The translations under genes and the position numbers were made by a program. This document shows, one piece after another, positions 43,686-51,803 of a stretch of DNA of 54,454 nt. Origin of the DNA: Saprospirales bacterium (GTDB lineage Bacteria; Bacteroidota; Bacteroidia; Chitinophagales; Saprospiraceae); NCBI GenBank assembly GCA_002698985.1, contig PAAY01000077.1:1-54454 (forward strand), given 5' to 3'. The notes beneath the pieces are model-generated. The model saw only the letters and a list, made by a program, of their open reading frames with translations, was not told the origin of the DNA and did no database searches. Numbering within the stretch: the stretch's first letter is position 1; every line of letters starts with the position of its first letter.

Positions 43686-44606
43686 ATGCCTGAAAACAAA
43701 TTCCTGGTTGTGGTCGGAGGGCCTACTGCCTCCGGCAAAACAAAGGTTGCCATCGATCTGGCCAGGCATTTCAATACCCACATCCTTTCAACTGACAGCC
43801 GCCAGTTTTACCGGGAGATGAGCATTGGCACTGCTAAACCCACTGCAGAAGAACTGTCCCGGGCCCCTCACCATTTCATCAACAGCCTTTCCATCCACGA
43901 ATCCTACGACGTTGGAAAATACGAAGCGGATGCCTTGCAATTATTGGAAGAATTGTTTGAGCAGAACGAGGTGGTGGTAGTTGCCGGAGGCAGCGGGCTG
44001 TTCATCAGGGCATTGACCGAAGGCTTGGACAACCTGCCACGGGTTCCGGCATCACTTTCGGCCCGGGTCAGGGCTGACTATGAGGTGCATGGCCTTGCAT
44101 GGTTGCAGGAGCAGCTCTTGCAGGCCGACCCGGAATATTTTGCGAAGGTGGACAAACAAAACCCACGGCGCCTGATGCGTGCCTTGGAGGTTTGCCTGGC
44201 CACCGGCAGGCCCTTTTCTGATTTTCTTCGTCAAAATCCGCATCCCCGGTCGTTTCGGGTCATTGGTGTGCTGCTGAACTGGGAGCGGGAACAACTGGTG
44301 AAGCGCATCGAGAAAAGGGTGGACCTGATGATGGAAAACGGCCTGCTCGAAGAAGCCAGAGCCTTGTACCCCCATCGCCATCTGAATGCCCTTCAGACGG
44401 TTGGGTACCAGGAGTTGTTTGATCATTTTGACGGTAAGATGAGTCTGGAGGAGGCAGTAGCGAAGATAAAAACCAATACCCGCCGCTACGCCAAACGCCA
44501 AATGACCTGGTTCCGCAAATACGGGGAATGGAAAGCTTTCTCTCCGGAGGCGTTTGACCAGATCGGTGATTTTGTCGAGCAACAGATGAAACAAAAGTCA
44601 TTCTGA
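43686..44606 (+). CDS. miaA: tRNA dimethylallyltransferase
   Basis: 306 residues, normal length. Transfers a dimethylallyl group to A37 of tRNAs reading UNN codons. P-loop GPTASGKT (12-19), STDSRQFYREMSIGTAKP, AGGSGLFIRALTEGL and the C-terminal QTVGYQELFDH plus TRRYAKRQMTWFRK are diagnostic. The start ATG precedes PENKFLVVVGGPTASGKT. ftsB/divIC follows 81 bases later with its own promoter element. Confidence 0.97.
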   Translation: MPENKFLVVVGGPTASGKTKVAIDLARHFNTHILSTDSRQFYREMSIGTAKPTAEELSRAPHHFINSLSIHESYDVGKYEADALQLLEELFEQNEVVVVAGGSGLFIRALTEGLDNLPRVPASLSARVRADYEVHGLAWLQEQLLQADPEYFAKVDKQNPRRLMRALEVCLATGRPFSDFLRQNPHPRSFRVIGVLLNWEREQLVKRIEKRVDLMMENGLLEEARALYPHRHLNALQTVGYQELFDHFDGKMSLEEAVAKIKTNTRRYAKRQMTWFRKYGEWKAFSPEAFDQIGDFVEQQMKQKSF

Positions 44607-44658
44607 CCTTGGCAGCGCTTTTCTTACCATCTTTCCTCTGTTCATCGGTCAAAGGTTT

Positions 44659-44666
44659 TAGCTTTG
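44659..44666 (+). promoter_or_regulatory. putative -7 promoter element of the ftsB/divIC gene
   Basis: TAGCTTTG fits TAnnTTTG and lies 21 bases before the ATG at 44688. A TTTC (44632-44635) lies 23 bases upstream. Confidence 0.5.
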
Positions 44667-44687
44667 CGACCAACAACATAACCAGCC

Positions 44688-45014
44688 ATGGCCAGAAAGC
44701 CTGCAAACAATCCATTTGAATCTTTATTGAAACAGGTGCCAAAACCTTTGCGCAACAAGTATGTGCTGACCTTGTTGGCGTTCCTGGCCATCCTGCTGGT
44801 TTTGGACAAACACGATTTGTACACCCAGTGGAAACTCCATAAGTCTGTCAAACAACTGGAAAAAGACAAGGAGTATTACCACGAGAAGATCAACGAAGCC
44901 AACCGGGACAAAGACGTGATCGAAAACAACCAGGAACGGTTTGCCCGGGAGAGTTACCAAATGCACAAATCAGATGAGGAGGTTTTTGTGATTCCGGATG
45001 AGGATGAAAAATAA
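44688..45014 (+). CDS. FtsB/DivIC-type septum formation initiator
   Basis: 108 residues, typical length. A basic N-terminus, one membrane helix (about 25-41), a coiled coil (about 50-85: LEKDKEYYHEKINEANRDKDVIENN) and the family ending ARESYQMHKSDEEVFVIPDE. It would act in the FtsQLB/DivIB-DivIC-FtsL complex that activates septal wall synthesis. The next gene, sucD, is separated by a repeat region. Confidence 0.9.
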   Translation: MARKPANNPFESLLKQVPKPLRNKYVLTLLAFLAILLVLDKHDLYTQWKLHKSVKQLEKDKEYYHEKINEANRDKDVIENNQERFARESYQMHKSDEEVFVIPDEDEK

Positions 45015-45037
45015 TCAGGCCCTTCAGATGTGAAGGG

Positions 45038-45185
45038 ATGGTTTGTTGAGAGGGGTTGATCCCGAATCCCGAAAGCTTTCGGGATCGGGAGGTTGAGAGA
45101 GGTTGAATCGAAGCCTCCTAAACCCCCATAACCCTCCATAATCCTCCATAATCCTCTATAATCCTCCATAATCCTCCTCAATAAA
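45038..45185. repeat. decamer array region with nested palindrome (copy 2)
   Basis: TTGTTGAGAGGGG leads into the perfect 20-base palindrome ATCCCGAAAGCTTTCGGGAT (45066-45085), then GGTTGAGAGAGGTTGAATCG, then CATAATCCTC-type units from about 45127 to 45178. The flanks of the palindrome (GTTGATCCCGAA and TCGGGAGGTTGAG) match those of the element at 21693-21721. No gene is seen between 45015 and 45222. Confidence 0.85.
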
Positions 45186-45222
45186 TTGACTCAAACAACT
45201 AACACAACTAAGAACCAACGAC

Positions 45223-46113
45223 ATGGCTGTACTAGTGAACAAAGATTCCCGGGTGATCGTCCAGGGATTTACCGGAAAGGAAGGAACTTTCCACGCTACC
45301 CAAATGATTGAATACGGAACCAATGTGGTGGGCGGTGTCACCCCCGGCAAAGGCGGTCAGACACACCTCGACCGTCCGGTTTTCAACACGGTTGAAGATG
45401 CCGTAAAAAAGGCCGGTGCTGACACCTCTGTGATTTTCGTTCCGCCACCATTTGCCGGTGATGCCATCATGGAGGCAGCCGCTTCAGGTATCAAAGTGAT
45501 CATTTGCATTACCGAAGGCATTCCTGTTCAGGACATGGTAAAAGTAAAAGCCTACCTTGAAGACTTCGAGGATGTCCGCCTGATCGGACCCAACTGTCCG
45601 GGCGTTATCACCCCCGGCCAAGCCAAATGCGGCATCATGCCCGGCTTCATCCACACGCCGGGGCGCATCGGCATCGTCAGCCGGAGTGGTACCCTTACTT
45701 ACGAAGCCGTTGACCAGGTAACCAAAGCAGGCATGGGGCAAAGCACCTGCATCGGTATCGGTGGTGACCCCATCGTCGGAACCACTACCAAAGAAGCCAT
45801 CGAACTGCTGATGAACGATCCTGAAACGGATGGCATCATCATGATCGGTGAAATCGGCGGTGGCATGGAGGCCGAAGCTGCCTATTACGTCAAGGAGCAC
45901 GGAACCAAACCCGTTGTTGGCTTCATAGCCGGCCAGACGGCCCCCAAAGGCCGCAAGATGGGACACGCCGGCGCCATCATCGGTGGCAAGGATGACACCG
46001 CCGAAGCCAAAATGAAAATCATGGCTGAATGCGGTATCCACGTCGTGAAATCTCCGGCAACCATTGGTGAAACCATGCGCCGGGTGATTCAGGGTGAGCC
46101 GGTAGAAGGTTGA
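45223..46113 (+). CDS. sucD: succinyl-CoA ligase alpha subunit
   Basis: 296 residues, normal length. TCA-cycle enzyme that makes ATP or GTP from succinyl-CoA with the beta subunit SucC (not in this window). CoA-binding [52 protein letters not shown] and the phosphohistidine H248 in [11 protein letters not shown] are all present. It is monocistronic: repeats precede it and a terminator follows. Confidence 0.97.
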   Translation: MAVLVNKDSRVIVQGFTGKEGTFHATQMIEYGTNVVGGVTPGKGGQTHLDRPVFNTVEDAVKKAGADTSVIFVPPPFAGDAIMEAAASGIKVIICITEGIPVQDMVKVKAYLEDFEDVRLIGPNCPGVITPGQAKCGIMPGFIHTPGRIGIVSRSGTLTYEAVDQVTKAGMGQSTCIGIGGDPIVGTTTKEAIELLMNDPETDGIIMIGEIGGGMEAEAAYYVKEHGTKPVVGFIAGQTAPKGRKMGHAGAIIGGKDDTAEAKMKIMAECGIHVVKSPATIGETMRRVIQGEPVEG

Positions 46114-46156
46114 TTGAGATTTGACTGAAAATAGCAACCGGCTTAAGCCGCAAACA

Positions 46157-46185
46157 AAAAAGGCAGGATTAAAGTCCTGCCTTTT
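46157..46185. terminator. bidirectional terminator after sucD
   Basis: AAAAAGGCAGGA, six-base loop, TCCTGCCTTTTT. Suits sucD and the convergent PF04020-type gene. Confidence 0.9.
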
Positions 46186-46243
46186 TCTATTCCAAGTTTC
46201 CTGGGAAAAGGGAGCTCAACCCCTTTAATCCAGCACCGGTCAC

Positions 46244-46579
46244 TTAATGTATTATCCAGTGAAACAGGCTGTTGACCACAGCGATGATGACTGCCAGTCC
46301 CAGGGCGTACCAGAAGTTTTTGATTTTAAGTCCCTTGAGGAAATAATCGGCTACCATTAGCACCACTGCGTCAACCACAAAGCTGAAAAGCCCAAGGGTG
46401 ATCCAGCGCATCGGGGTGCTGATCCAGTCGAGGAAATTGCCAAGGGTAGCATTGAGCAGCACCAGTACCAGGCCGGTAACGACTGCTCTTCCAAAATCTT
46501 TGATTTCAACGCCGGCCAGTATTCTTGCACCCAACCACACAGCCAGGGCGTTGATGAGAATGGTGAGAATGAAATCCAT
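46244..46579 (-). CDS. four-helix membrane protein, phage holin family 4 (PF04020) type
   Basis: 111 residues, four membrane helices. The pattern ILINALAVWLGARILAGVEIKDFGRAVVTGLVLVLLNATLG and ISTPMRWITLGLFSFVVDAVVLMVADYFLKGLKI is typical of the widespread family labelled mycobacterial 4TM phage holin. Despite the name, members are chromosomal genes of unknown function, and no phage gene is nearby. Start ATG 46579. Confidence 0.9.
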   Translation of the reverse strand: MDFILTILINALAVWLGARILAGVEIKDFGRAVVTGLVLVLLNATLGNFLDWISTPMRWITLGLFSFVVDAVVLMVADYFLKGLKIKNFWYALGLAVIIAVVNSLFHWIIH

Positions 46580-46660
46580 GTCAATTAGTTATTAGTGATT
46601 CAATTGTTTCAGTCCCCTGCAAAAAGCCATTTTCAGTTGGAGTTGTCTGCAATAATCGTT

Positions 46661-46770
46661 GGTTTAGAGAGGTTGAGGTCGGCCTACGGCATTGGTTTAG
46701 AGAGGTTTAGAGGTATTCGAGTACAACCTCTCTCAACTCCTCTAAACCTCTCTCAACTCCTCTCAACCCC
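46661..46770. repeat. inverted decamer arrays (GTTTAGAGAG / CTCTCTAAAC family)
   Basis: Two rightward blocks (GGTTTAGAGAGGTTGAGG and GGTTTAGAGAGGTTTAGAGG) face CAACCTCTCTCAACTCCTCT, AAACCTCTCTCAACTCCTCT and CAACCCC. They can fold into a long hairpin. The same decamer occurs at 20371-20400. Confidence 0.85.
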
Positions 46771-46796
46771 TGAGCGCACTTTTTGCAGTGCGCTCA
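46771..46796 (-). terminator. hairpin, likely terminator of the leftward coiled-coil gene
   Basis: TGAGCGCACT, six-base loop, AGTGCGCTCA: ten perfect pairs, 11 bases beyond the stop at 46807. There is no strong U-tract after it in the leftward direction. Confidence 0.5.
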
Positions 46797-46806
46797 TTGT
46801 TTTACT

Positions 46807-47166
46807 TCATTGCGCCTCGGTAGTAAGCTGCTTCTCCAACTCTTCGATCCGGTTCCGCAACTCCTCGTTTTCCTCCATCAGCCCTTTGATTTTCAATTCC
46901 TGTTCACCCACCAGTTTTTTCAGGTTGGAAATTTCTTCCTCAGCAGTGCCGGATTCAGTTTTGGTGGGTTCTTTTGGAATTTCTGTGGTGTCATCGTCCT
47001 TGACTGAAGGATTTTCGGCAAGGTCAATCCCAACCAGTTGTTTCAGCTTGGCCCAGCCGTCTTCGCCGTTGTAATAAGCGGCTCCCATAAAAGCGAGAGG
47101 AGCCACAATGATCATGATGAGCAAAAACCTGGTAAAGGGGGTAAGTCTGAGGGATCTTCTGGCCAT
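46807..47166 (-). CDS. membrane-anchored coiled-coil protein, unknown
   Basis: 119 residues: a basic N-terminus (MARRSLRLTPFTR), one membrane helix (about 14-33), an acidic linker and a C-terminal coiled coil (about 77-115: ISNLKKLVGEQELKIKGLMEENEELRNRIEELEKQL). Not recognised. Start is the ATG at 47166; the open frame to 47280 is rejected because a -7 element (47206-47213) lies within it. Confidence 0.65.
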   Translation of the reverse strand: MARRSLRLTPFTRFLLIMIIVAPLAFMGAAYYNGEDGWAKLKQLVGIDLAENPSVKDDDTTEIPKEPTKTESGTAEEEISNLKKLVGEQELKIKGLMEENEELRNRIEELEKQLTTEAQ

Positions 47167-47205
47167 AAGTGCGTTGTAGTTTTTTTGATCGTGAAGGATG
47201 TGAGC

Positions 47206-47213
47206 CAAATTTA
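47206..47213 (-). promoter_or_regulatory. putative -7 promoter element, leftward
   Basis: On the minus strand TAAATTTG fits TAnnTTTG, 39 bases before the ATG at 47166. Confidence 0.4.
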
Positions 47214-47309
47214 GTTTCCGTTGGGGGAATTCCCATTGAATTCTTCTACTTGCTTCTTGAAAAGCCGGATGAAGAATCATTTCACGGGCATGTCAGTTTG
47301 TTGATTCTT

Positions 47310-47317
47310 TAATTTTG
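47310..47317 (+). promoter_or_regulatory. putative -7 promoter element of the DUF4340 gene
   Basis: TAATTTTG fits TAnnTTTG, 47 bases before the ATG at 47365. Confidence 0.45.
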
Positions 47318-47364
47318 CGCCTCACTCAGCCAAAATTTCCTTTTCAAACCCAAACGATAAAGCT

Positions 47365-48291
47365 ATGAATAACAAGGTTTTACTTTTGGTACTTGTGGCG
47401 TTGCTGGCTGTTTATGGTGTGTATGAGCTGGCATCCGGCAATGAGAGCAGGACTTTCGATCCGGAAATCACAAAGTTTGAAAAAGGCGCTGTGACGGAGC
47501 TGCGCTTTCGCTCAAAAGCCGACAGCCTGGGTCCGTTTGCTTTGAAAAAGGAAGGGGAAAGATGGACGGTGAGCCGGGGCGATCACAGTTTGCCGGCCAG
47601 TAATGATGCAGTGGATGAAGTGCTGAACAACCTTTTGGCACTGAGGGCAGCCTACATTGCTGCGAAGAGCAGCGACAAATGGCCGGAATACGAACTCACA
47701 GAGGAGCAGGCCACTTCGGTTCAGGCTTTTGCCGGCGGCAAGAAAGTAGCCGATGTGCGGATTGGAAAATTCAGCGCCAATCCGCAAACCCAGCAGTTGA
47801 AGTTTTTCGTCAGAACAGGGGAGGGTGACAACGTTTATGCCGTGGAAGGAATGGCCGGCATTCTCCTGAACAAGTCTTTCGATGATTTCCGGGACAAGTC
47901 AGCATTGGATTTCGACCTCCACAATGTTGACGAGTTGATTTACGGTGGAGAATCCCAATACACCGTTTCCAAAACTGCCAACGGCTGGAAACTCGATGGA
48001 ACGGAGGACCTGGATTCAACGCGGGTGCAGAATTTCCTGATGAACCTTCACCGGATGAGCGGAGACGAGTTTGCCGATGGTTTTGAATCGAAGGCAAGTC
48101 AGCTCAGCCCGTTCAGGACCCTGACCATCCGGGGTGCCGGGCTGCCCGAGGACATTGTTGTAAAATGCTGGCAGGATACCACCCGTGAAAAACCTTTCGT
48201 TATCCAGACCTCTCAGTTTCCTGAATCTTATTTTGCAAGTGATACCTTGCGGCTTTACAAACGCATTTTCAAACCGGTTTCAGAATGGTAA
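47365..48291 (+). CDS. DUF4340 domain protein
   Basis: 308 residues. An N-terminal membrane anchor or uncleaved signal (about 4-22), then repeated units of the DUF4340 type: a strand pair, WTVSRGDHSLPASNDAVDEVLNNLLALRAAYIA and a later ...WKLDGTEDLDSTRVQNFLMNLHRMSGDEF. DUF4340 proteins are often encoded with gliding or ABC-transport genes (GldG region), but none are present here. The last seven bases overlap the next gene. Function unknown. Confidence 0.82.
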   Translation: MNNKVLLLVLVALLAVYGVYELASGNESRTFDPEITKFEKGAVTELRFRSKADSLGPFALKKEGERWTVSRGDHSLPASNDAVDEVLNNLLALRAAYIAAKSSDKWPEYELTEEQATSVQAFAGGKKVADVRIGKFSANPQTQQLKFFVRTGEGDNVYAVEGMAGILLNKSFDDFRDKSALDFDLHNVDELIYGGESQYTVSKTANGWKLDGTEDLDSTRVQNFLMNLHRMSGDEFADGFESKASQLSPFRTLTIRGAGLPEDIVVKCWQDTTREKPFVIQTSQFPESYFASDTLRLYKRIFKPVSEW

Positions 48292-49004
48292 TCTCAAAAT
48301 TTTTCGGCCTGAAGGCATGCTTTTCCACCGCCCTGGCACTTTCTTTTTTGCTCTTCGGCCTTCCGGCCAACGGCCAGGTTGGCTTGTCGGGCGGCTACCT
48401 GAACTTCAAAGCTTCTGACTGGCTGGATGCCGCCGGTGAGCGCACGAACAAAAGCATTGCTTCGCTGGCAGGCTGGCAAGTGGGAGCCGACTACTGGTTC
48501 AGGCTGCAGCAAAAGAGAGTGGAATTCACCGTGGAAGCCAATTATTCCTCTTACTCCGAATCCGGTTTGCCATCAGGCAATCAGCTTGAAATTGCAGCGT
48601 ATGGCTTACAACTCAACACCGCTTTGTACCCCCTCGATTTTGGCAGCGATTGCAACTGTCCCACCTGGTCGAAAAGCGGGGATGTGTTTGCGAAGGGCTT
48701 TTTCATTCAGCTGATAGCCGGTGGTGTTTACCAGGATAAAAAACTGGTCAGTGCTGATTTTTCGTCGGAACAACAGGACCTGGCCCTGAAACTGGGTGCC
48801 GGTATCGGGCTGGACATCGGCATCAGCGATTTTTTCACGGTAACTCCTTTGGTGCGTTACGAGTATTTCCCGAAACTGACCTGGGAGGGCCTTGCCACGG
48901 ATACTGTTGGCAAAGATGAAACCACCGGAAACCAGATTTTTGCAGGCATCCGGCTGGGCTTCCGTTTCGACGAGCTCTACAAGTATTCCATTCGTTCTTA
49001 CTGA
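48285..49004 (+). CDS. outer-membrane beta-barrel protein
   Basis: 239 residues. Signal peptide (about 1-30, ending PANGQ), then alternating strands typical of an eight- to ten-stranded barrel: VGLSGGYLNFKASDW, WQVGADYWFRLQ, VEFTVEANYSSYS, FIQLIAGGVYQDKK, LALKLGAGIGLDIGI, QIFAGIRLGFRF. The cysteines in DCNCPTWSK are unusual for a barrel. Overlaps DUF4340 by seven bases, so translation is likely coupled. The function is not known. Its stop overlaps the convergent ribH stop region by seven bases. Confidence 0.75.
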   Translation: MVISKFFGLKACFSTALALSFLLFGLPANGQVGLSGGYLNFKASDWLDAAGERTNKSIASLAGWQVGADYWFRLQQKRVEFTVEANYSSYSESGLPSGNQLEIAAYGLQLNTALYPLDFGSDCNCPTWSKSGDVFAKGFFIQLIAGGVYQDKKLVSADFSSEQQDLALKLGAGIGLDIGISDFFTVTPLVRYEYFPKLTWEGLATDTVGKDETTGNQIFAGIRLGFRFDELYKYSIRSY

Positions 49005-49525
49005 CCGGTCCTGAACCCAACAGATTTTGCGGGCTTTTTGACTTCGTACTTCAACGCTGCCATCCGGATGGCGGTGACGGCGCCTTCCACTCCTTTGTTG
49101 CCATGTTTGCCACCGGCCCTTTCTTTGGCCTGCTCGTAAGTGTTTGGAGTGAGTACTCCGAATATGCAGGGAATGCCGCTTGCCACACCCAAACCCATCA
49201 GGCCTGTTGCCACGGCGTTGGAAATGTATTCGTCGTGTTTGGTCTCGCCCTTGATCACGCAACCGATGCAGACCACTGCATCCAGCTTGAAATTGCTGAG
49301 GAGCAACTTTGCCCCGGAAGGTAATTCAAAAGCCCCCGGAACCTGAATGGTCTCGATGTCCTCCGGCTTTGCCCCGTGCTTTACAAGGGTATCAAAACAA
49401 GCCTCGTACAGGGCATGGGTGATTTCCTGGTTCCATTCAGACACTACTATTCCGAATTTCAAGCCTTCGGCCGAAGGCAAGGTAGAGTCGTCGTATTGGG
49501 AAAGGTTTTTCAGTGCTGATGCCAT
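48998..49525 (-). CDS. ribH: 6,7-dimethyl-8-ribityllumazine synthase
   Basis: 175 residues. Condenses 5-amino-6-ribitylaminouracil with dihydroxybutanone phosphate in riboflavin synthesis, usually as a 60-mer shell. Motifs: VVSEWNQEITHALYEA, VPGAFELPSGAKLLL, CIGCVIKGETKHDEYIS, and GVLTPNTYEQAKERAGGKHGNKG with the catalytic-region His in KGETKHDEY. Start is the ATG at 49525; the open frame upstream has no support. Confidence 0.97.
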   Translation of the reverse strand: MASALKNLSQYDDSTLPSAEGLKFGIVVSEWNQEITHALYEACFDTLVKHGAKPEDIETIQVPGAFELPSGAKLLLSNFKLDAVVCIGCVIKGETKHDEYISNAVATGLMGLGVASGIPCIFGVLTPNTYEQAKERAGGKHGNKGVEGAVTAIRMAALKYEVKKPAKSVGFRTGQ

Positions 49526-49560
49526 GATTGATACAGGATTTTGCGAAGCGTAAAAAAACA

Positions 49561-49594
49561 AAAAAGGCAAGACTCAACGGGGAATCTTGCCTTT
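49561..49594 (-). terminator. terminator of the TPR protein gene
   Basis: AAGGCAAGA...TCTTGCCTT; read leftwards the stem is followed by a long T-run. It lies 25 bases beyond the stop at 49619. Confidence 0.8.
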
Positions 49595-49618
49595 CAGGTG
49601 GTTGATCTTCGGTTGTGA

Positions 49619-50308
49619 TCAGTCCTCCAGACGAGCCAATTGCTTTTCAGCATCGTTGGCTTCCGGAGCGAAAGGATATTTCTGCTTTACCTTTTTCCAT
49701 GCTTCGATGGCATCTGAATTGTTGCCAAGTTTAGTGCTCAGCATGGCGTACTTCTTCAGGTAGTAAGGTGCAGTGATTTCGTTTTCACTGGCGTTAGCGG
49801 CCTTCTTGTAGTAGCTGAGGGCCTTGTCGAGGTCCCCTTTTTCAGCATAGGCATCTCCCAGTGCACCGTTTTTTGTGGCGGCAGTGAGGTCGTCGTGAGC
49901 GCTGTAATCGTCCAGGTAGGAGATAGCAGCATCGTATTGACCGAGGTTCAGACAGCAAACACCTGCATAATACAAGGCAACATTACCGGCCGGAGTGCCG
50001 CCGTAGTTTTTGGCGATGTCAGCAAAGCCAGGGTAACCGGCTCCCGGATTGGCCAGTGCCAGGGCAAAGGAGTCACGTTGAAACTGGAACTCGGCCTGTG
50101 CCATTTGCTCGATGGCCTCTTTGTTTTTGGGAACCTGATAAGCATTCTTGTAAATGAAATACCCGCCAACCAAAACGACGAGGGCAGTGATGCCAATGAA
50201 AATCTGCTTCTGGTATTTTTCCATGAAGTCCTCAGCCTGACCAGTTACCTCGGTAATGTCAATGAGTACTTCTTCTTCTTTTTTGGACTTTCTCTTCCGT
50301 TTAGCCAT
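49619..50308 (-). CDS. membrane-anchored TPR protein (YfgM-like plan)
   Basis: 229 residues. A very basic N-terminus (MAKRKRKSKKEEE), one membrane helix (about 36-53), then TPR-like helices (about 65-229), including NVALYYAGVCCLNLGQYDAAISYLDDY and GALGDAYAEKGDLDKALSYYKKA. The overall plan matches YfgM/BamD-like periplasmic TPR proteins that assist envelope proteins. The role is inferred. A promoter lies at 50378-50406. Confidence 0.85.
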   Translation of the reverse strand: MAKRKRKSKKEEEVLIDITEVTGQAEDFMEKYQKQIFIGITALVVLVGGYFIYKNAYQVPKNKEAIEQMAQAEFQFQRDSFALALANPGAGYPGFADIAKNYGGTPAGNVALYYAGVCCLNLGQYDAAISYLDDYSAHDDLTAATKNGALGDAYAEKGDLDKALSYYKKAANASENEITAPYYLKKYAMLSTKLGNNSDAIEAWKKVKQKYPFAPEANDAEKQLARLED

Positions 50309-50377
50309 TTAATTGAAATGATTTGGTGAAAACATTGCGAAGGGCCTCATTTTCCAATGCCTTTTCGCAGAGCGGCG

Positions 50378-50406
50378 CAAAAATAAATAAACTTTGGAAC
50401 GGCAAA
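50378..50406 (-). promoter_or_regulatory. Bacteroidota-type promoter of the TPR gene
   Basis: On the minus strand TTTG (50403-50406), 17 bases, then TATTTTTG (50378-50385). The spacing is two bases shorter than the consensus. Confidence 0.5.
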
Positions 50407-50480
50407 AGCGATCGGTGGAAACTTGTAAGTATTAAGAAGGAAACAAGCTGTCTGCAACCCTTTTTTGCTCAATAAACGCG

Positions 50481-50519
50481 CAGAATGCCTGCTCCTTTCC
50501 TAAAGAATCAGGCATTCTG
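50481..50519 (-). terminator. strong hairpin downstream of pdhA
   Basis: CAGAATGCCTG and CAGGCATTCTG pair perfectly over 11 bases around a 17-base loop, 30 bases beyond the pdhA stop. It lacks a U-tract, so it may protect or end the message. Confidence 0.55.
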
Positions 50520-50548
50520 ACAATAAATAGAGCCTGCACTCCTGACAA

Positions 50549-51598
50549 TTAGTCTTTCATGAACGGGTAATCGGGTTGAACGTAATTGTCGGTGTACAAC
50601 TCTTCAGGAGCCGGATATGGAGATTCATCTGCAAATTTTACGGCTTCTTTAATTTCCTCTTTGATGGCCGCCTGGATGTTTTCGAGTTCATCCTGGCTGA
50701 TCTCCCCGCTGTCGAGCATTACCTTCTCCACCATTTTGATGGGGTCTTTTTCCATGTATGATTTCAATTCCTCACGGGTGCGGTAATGCCCGGGGTCAGA
50801 AACCGAGTGGCCTTTGTAGCGGTAGGTTTTGATCTCGAGGAAGTAAGGTCCTTTTCCGCTTCTGATGTGCTCTGCGGCTTTTTTTACAGCTTCGTAAACG
50901 GATTCCGGCCGCATGCCATCCACCTGCTCGCTGGGCATGTCATAAGCCAGTCCCAACTTGTAAATGTCCTGGACGTTGCTGGTGCGGGTCACGGAAGTAC
51001 CCATTGCATACTGGTTGTTTTCACAAATGTAGAGCACAGGCAGTTTCCAGGTCATGGCCATGTTGAAGGCCTCGTGCAGGGCTCCCTGGCGGGCGGCCCC
51101 GTCGCCGAACATGGTCACGCAAAGGTTATTGGTGCCTTTGTATTTTTCAGCGAAGGCGATGCCGGTTCCGATGGGGATTTGTGCTCCAACGATGCCGTTG
51201 CCTCCGAAATACTTGTGTTCTTTGGAGAAGAAGTGCATGGAGCCGCCCTTGCCTTTGTTGACGCCGGTAGCTCTGCCGAAAAGCTCTGCCATGCATTCTT
51301 TGGTGGTGCATCCTCTTCCGATGGCCGTGCCGTGTTGGCGGTAACCTGTTATGATCCCGTCACCGGGAATCAAGGCTGATTCGATGCCGGCAGCAACGGC
51401 CTCTTGTCCGATGTACACGTGCAGGAATCCACGGATTTTTTGCTGGTTGTAAGCGAGCAGCGCTGCTTCTTCGAAACGGCGGATACGCAGCATAAGCTCA
51501 TACCAGCTCAGGTATTGCTCTTTGGAATAGGCGAGTTTGCTCTTGCTGTTCTTTTTGGTGGAGGTGCCAGACTTCTTCTTCTTTGATTCAGCTACCAT
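50549..51598 (-). CDS. pdhA: pyruvate dehydrogenase E1 component, alpha subunit
   Basis: 349 residues. Thiamine-diphosphate decarboxylase subunit that passes the acetyl group to E2 lipoate. RRFEEAALLAYNQQKIRGFLHVYIGQEA, YRQHGTAIGRG, the TPP motif GDGAARQGALHEAFNMA...ENNQ and YRYKGHSVSDPGHYRTREE are diagnostic. The Lys/Ser-rich first 20 residues are an extension common in Bacteroidota. The beta subunit and E2 are not in the window. A minus-strand TAAATTTG (51606-51613) sits only seven bases before the ATG and might drive a nearly leaderless message. Confidence 0.96.
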   Translation of the reverse strand: MVAESKKKKSGTSTKKNSKSKLAYSKEQYLSWYELMLRIRRFEEAALLAYNQQKIRGFLHVYIGQEAVAAGIESALIPGDGIITGYRQHGTAIGRGCTTKECMAELFGRATGVNKGKGGSMHFFSKEHKYFGGNGIVGAQIPIGTGIAFAEKYKGTNNLCVTMFGDGAARQGALHEAFNMAMTWKLPVLYICENNQYAMGTSVTRTSNVQDIYKLGLAYDMPSEQVDGMRPESVYEAVKKAAEHIRSGKGPYFLEIKTYRYKGHSVSDPGHYRTREELKSYMEKDPIKMVEKVMLDSGEISQDELENIQAAIKEEIKEAVKFADESPYPAPEELYTDNYVQPDYPFMKD

Positions 51599-51803
51599 TG
51601 TGGCTCAAATTTAAAATTGAGGTGTTTGTTTGATTGAATTTGGCAGGGCTGGAAAACGAATTTTACCGAAGGCAAAAGTCGGTAGTTTTTGAGGGATGTA
51701 ATAATGCGATTCCGACAATTGTCTGCATTGACAAACACCCTCCTTCAAAAGCGGTTGCAAAAAAACCGAATTTCTTCCAGATGAAAAAACATAGAAAGTC
51801 CGG

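Noticed and set aside
46244-46579. Prophage holin
   Set aside because: The family name is historic; no endolysin, capsid, integrase or other phage gene is present.
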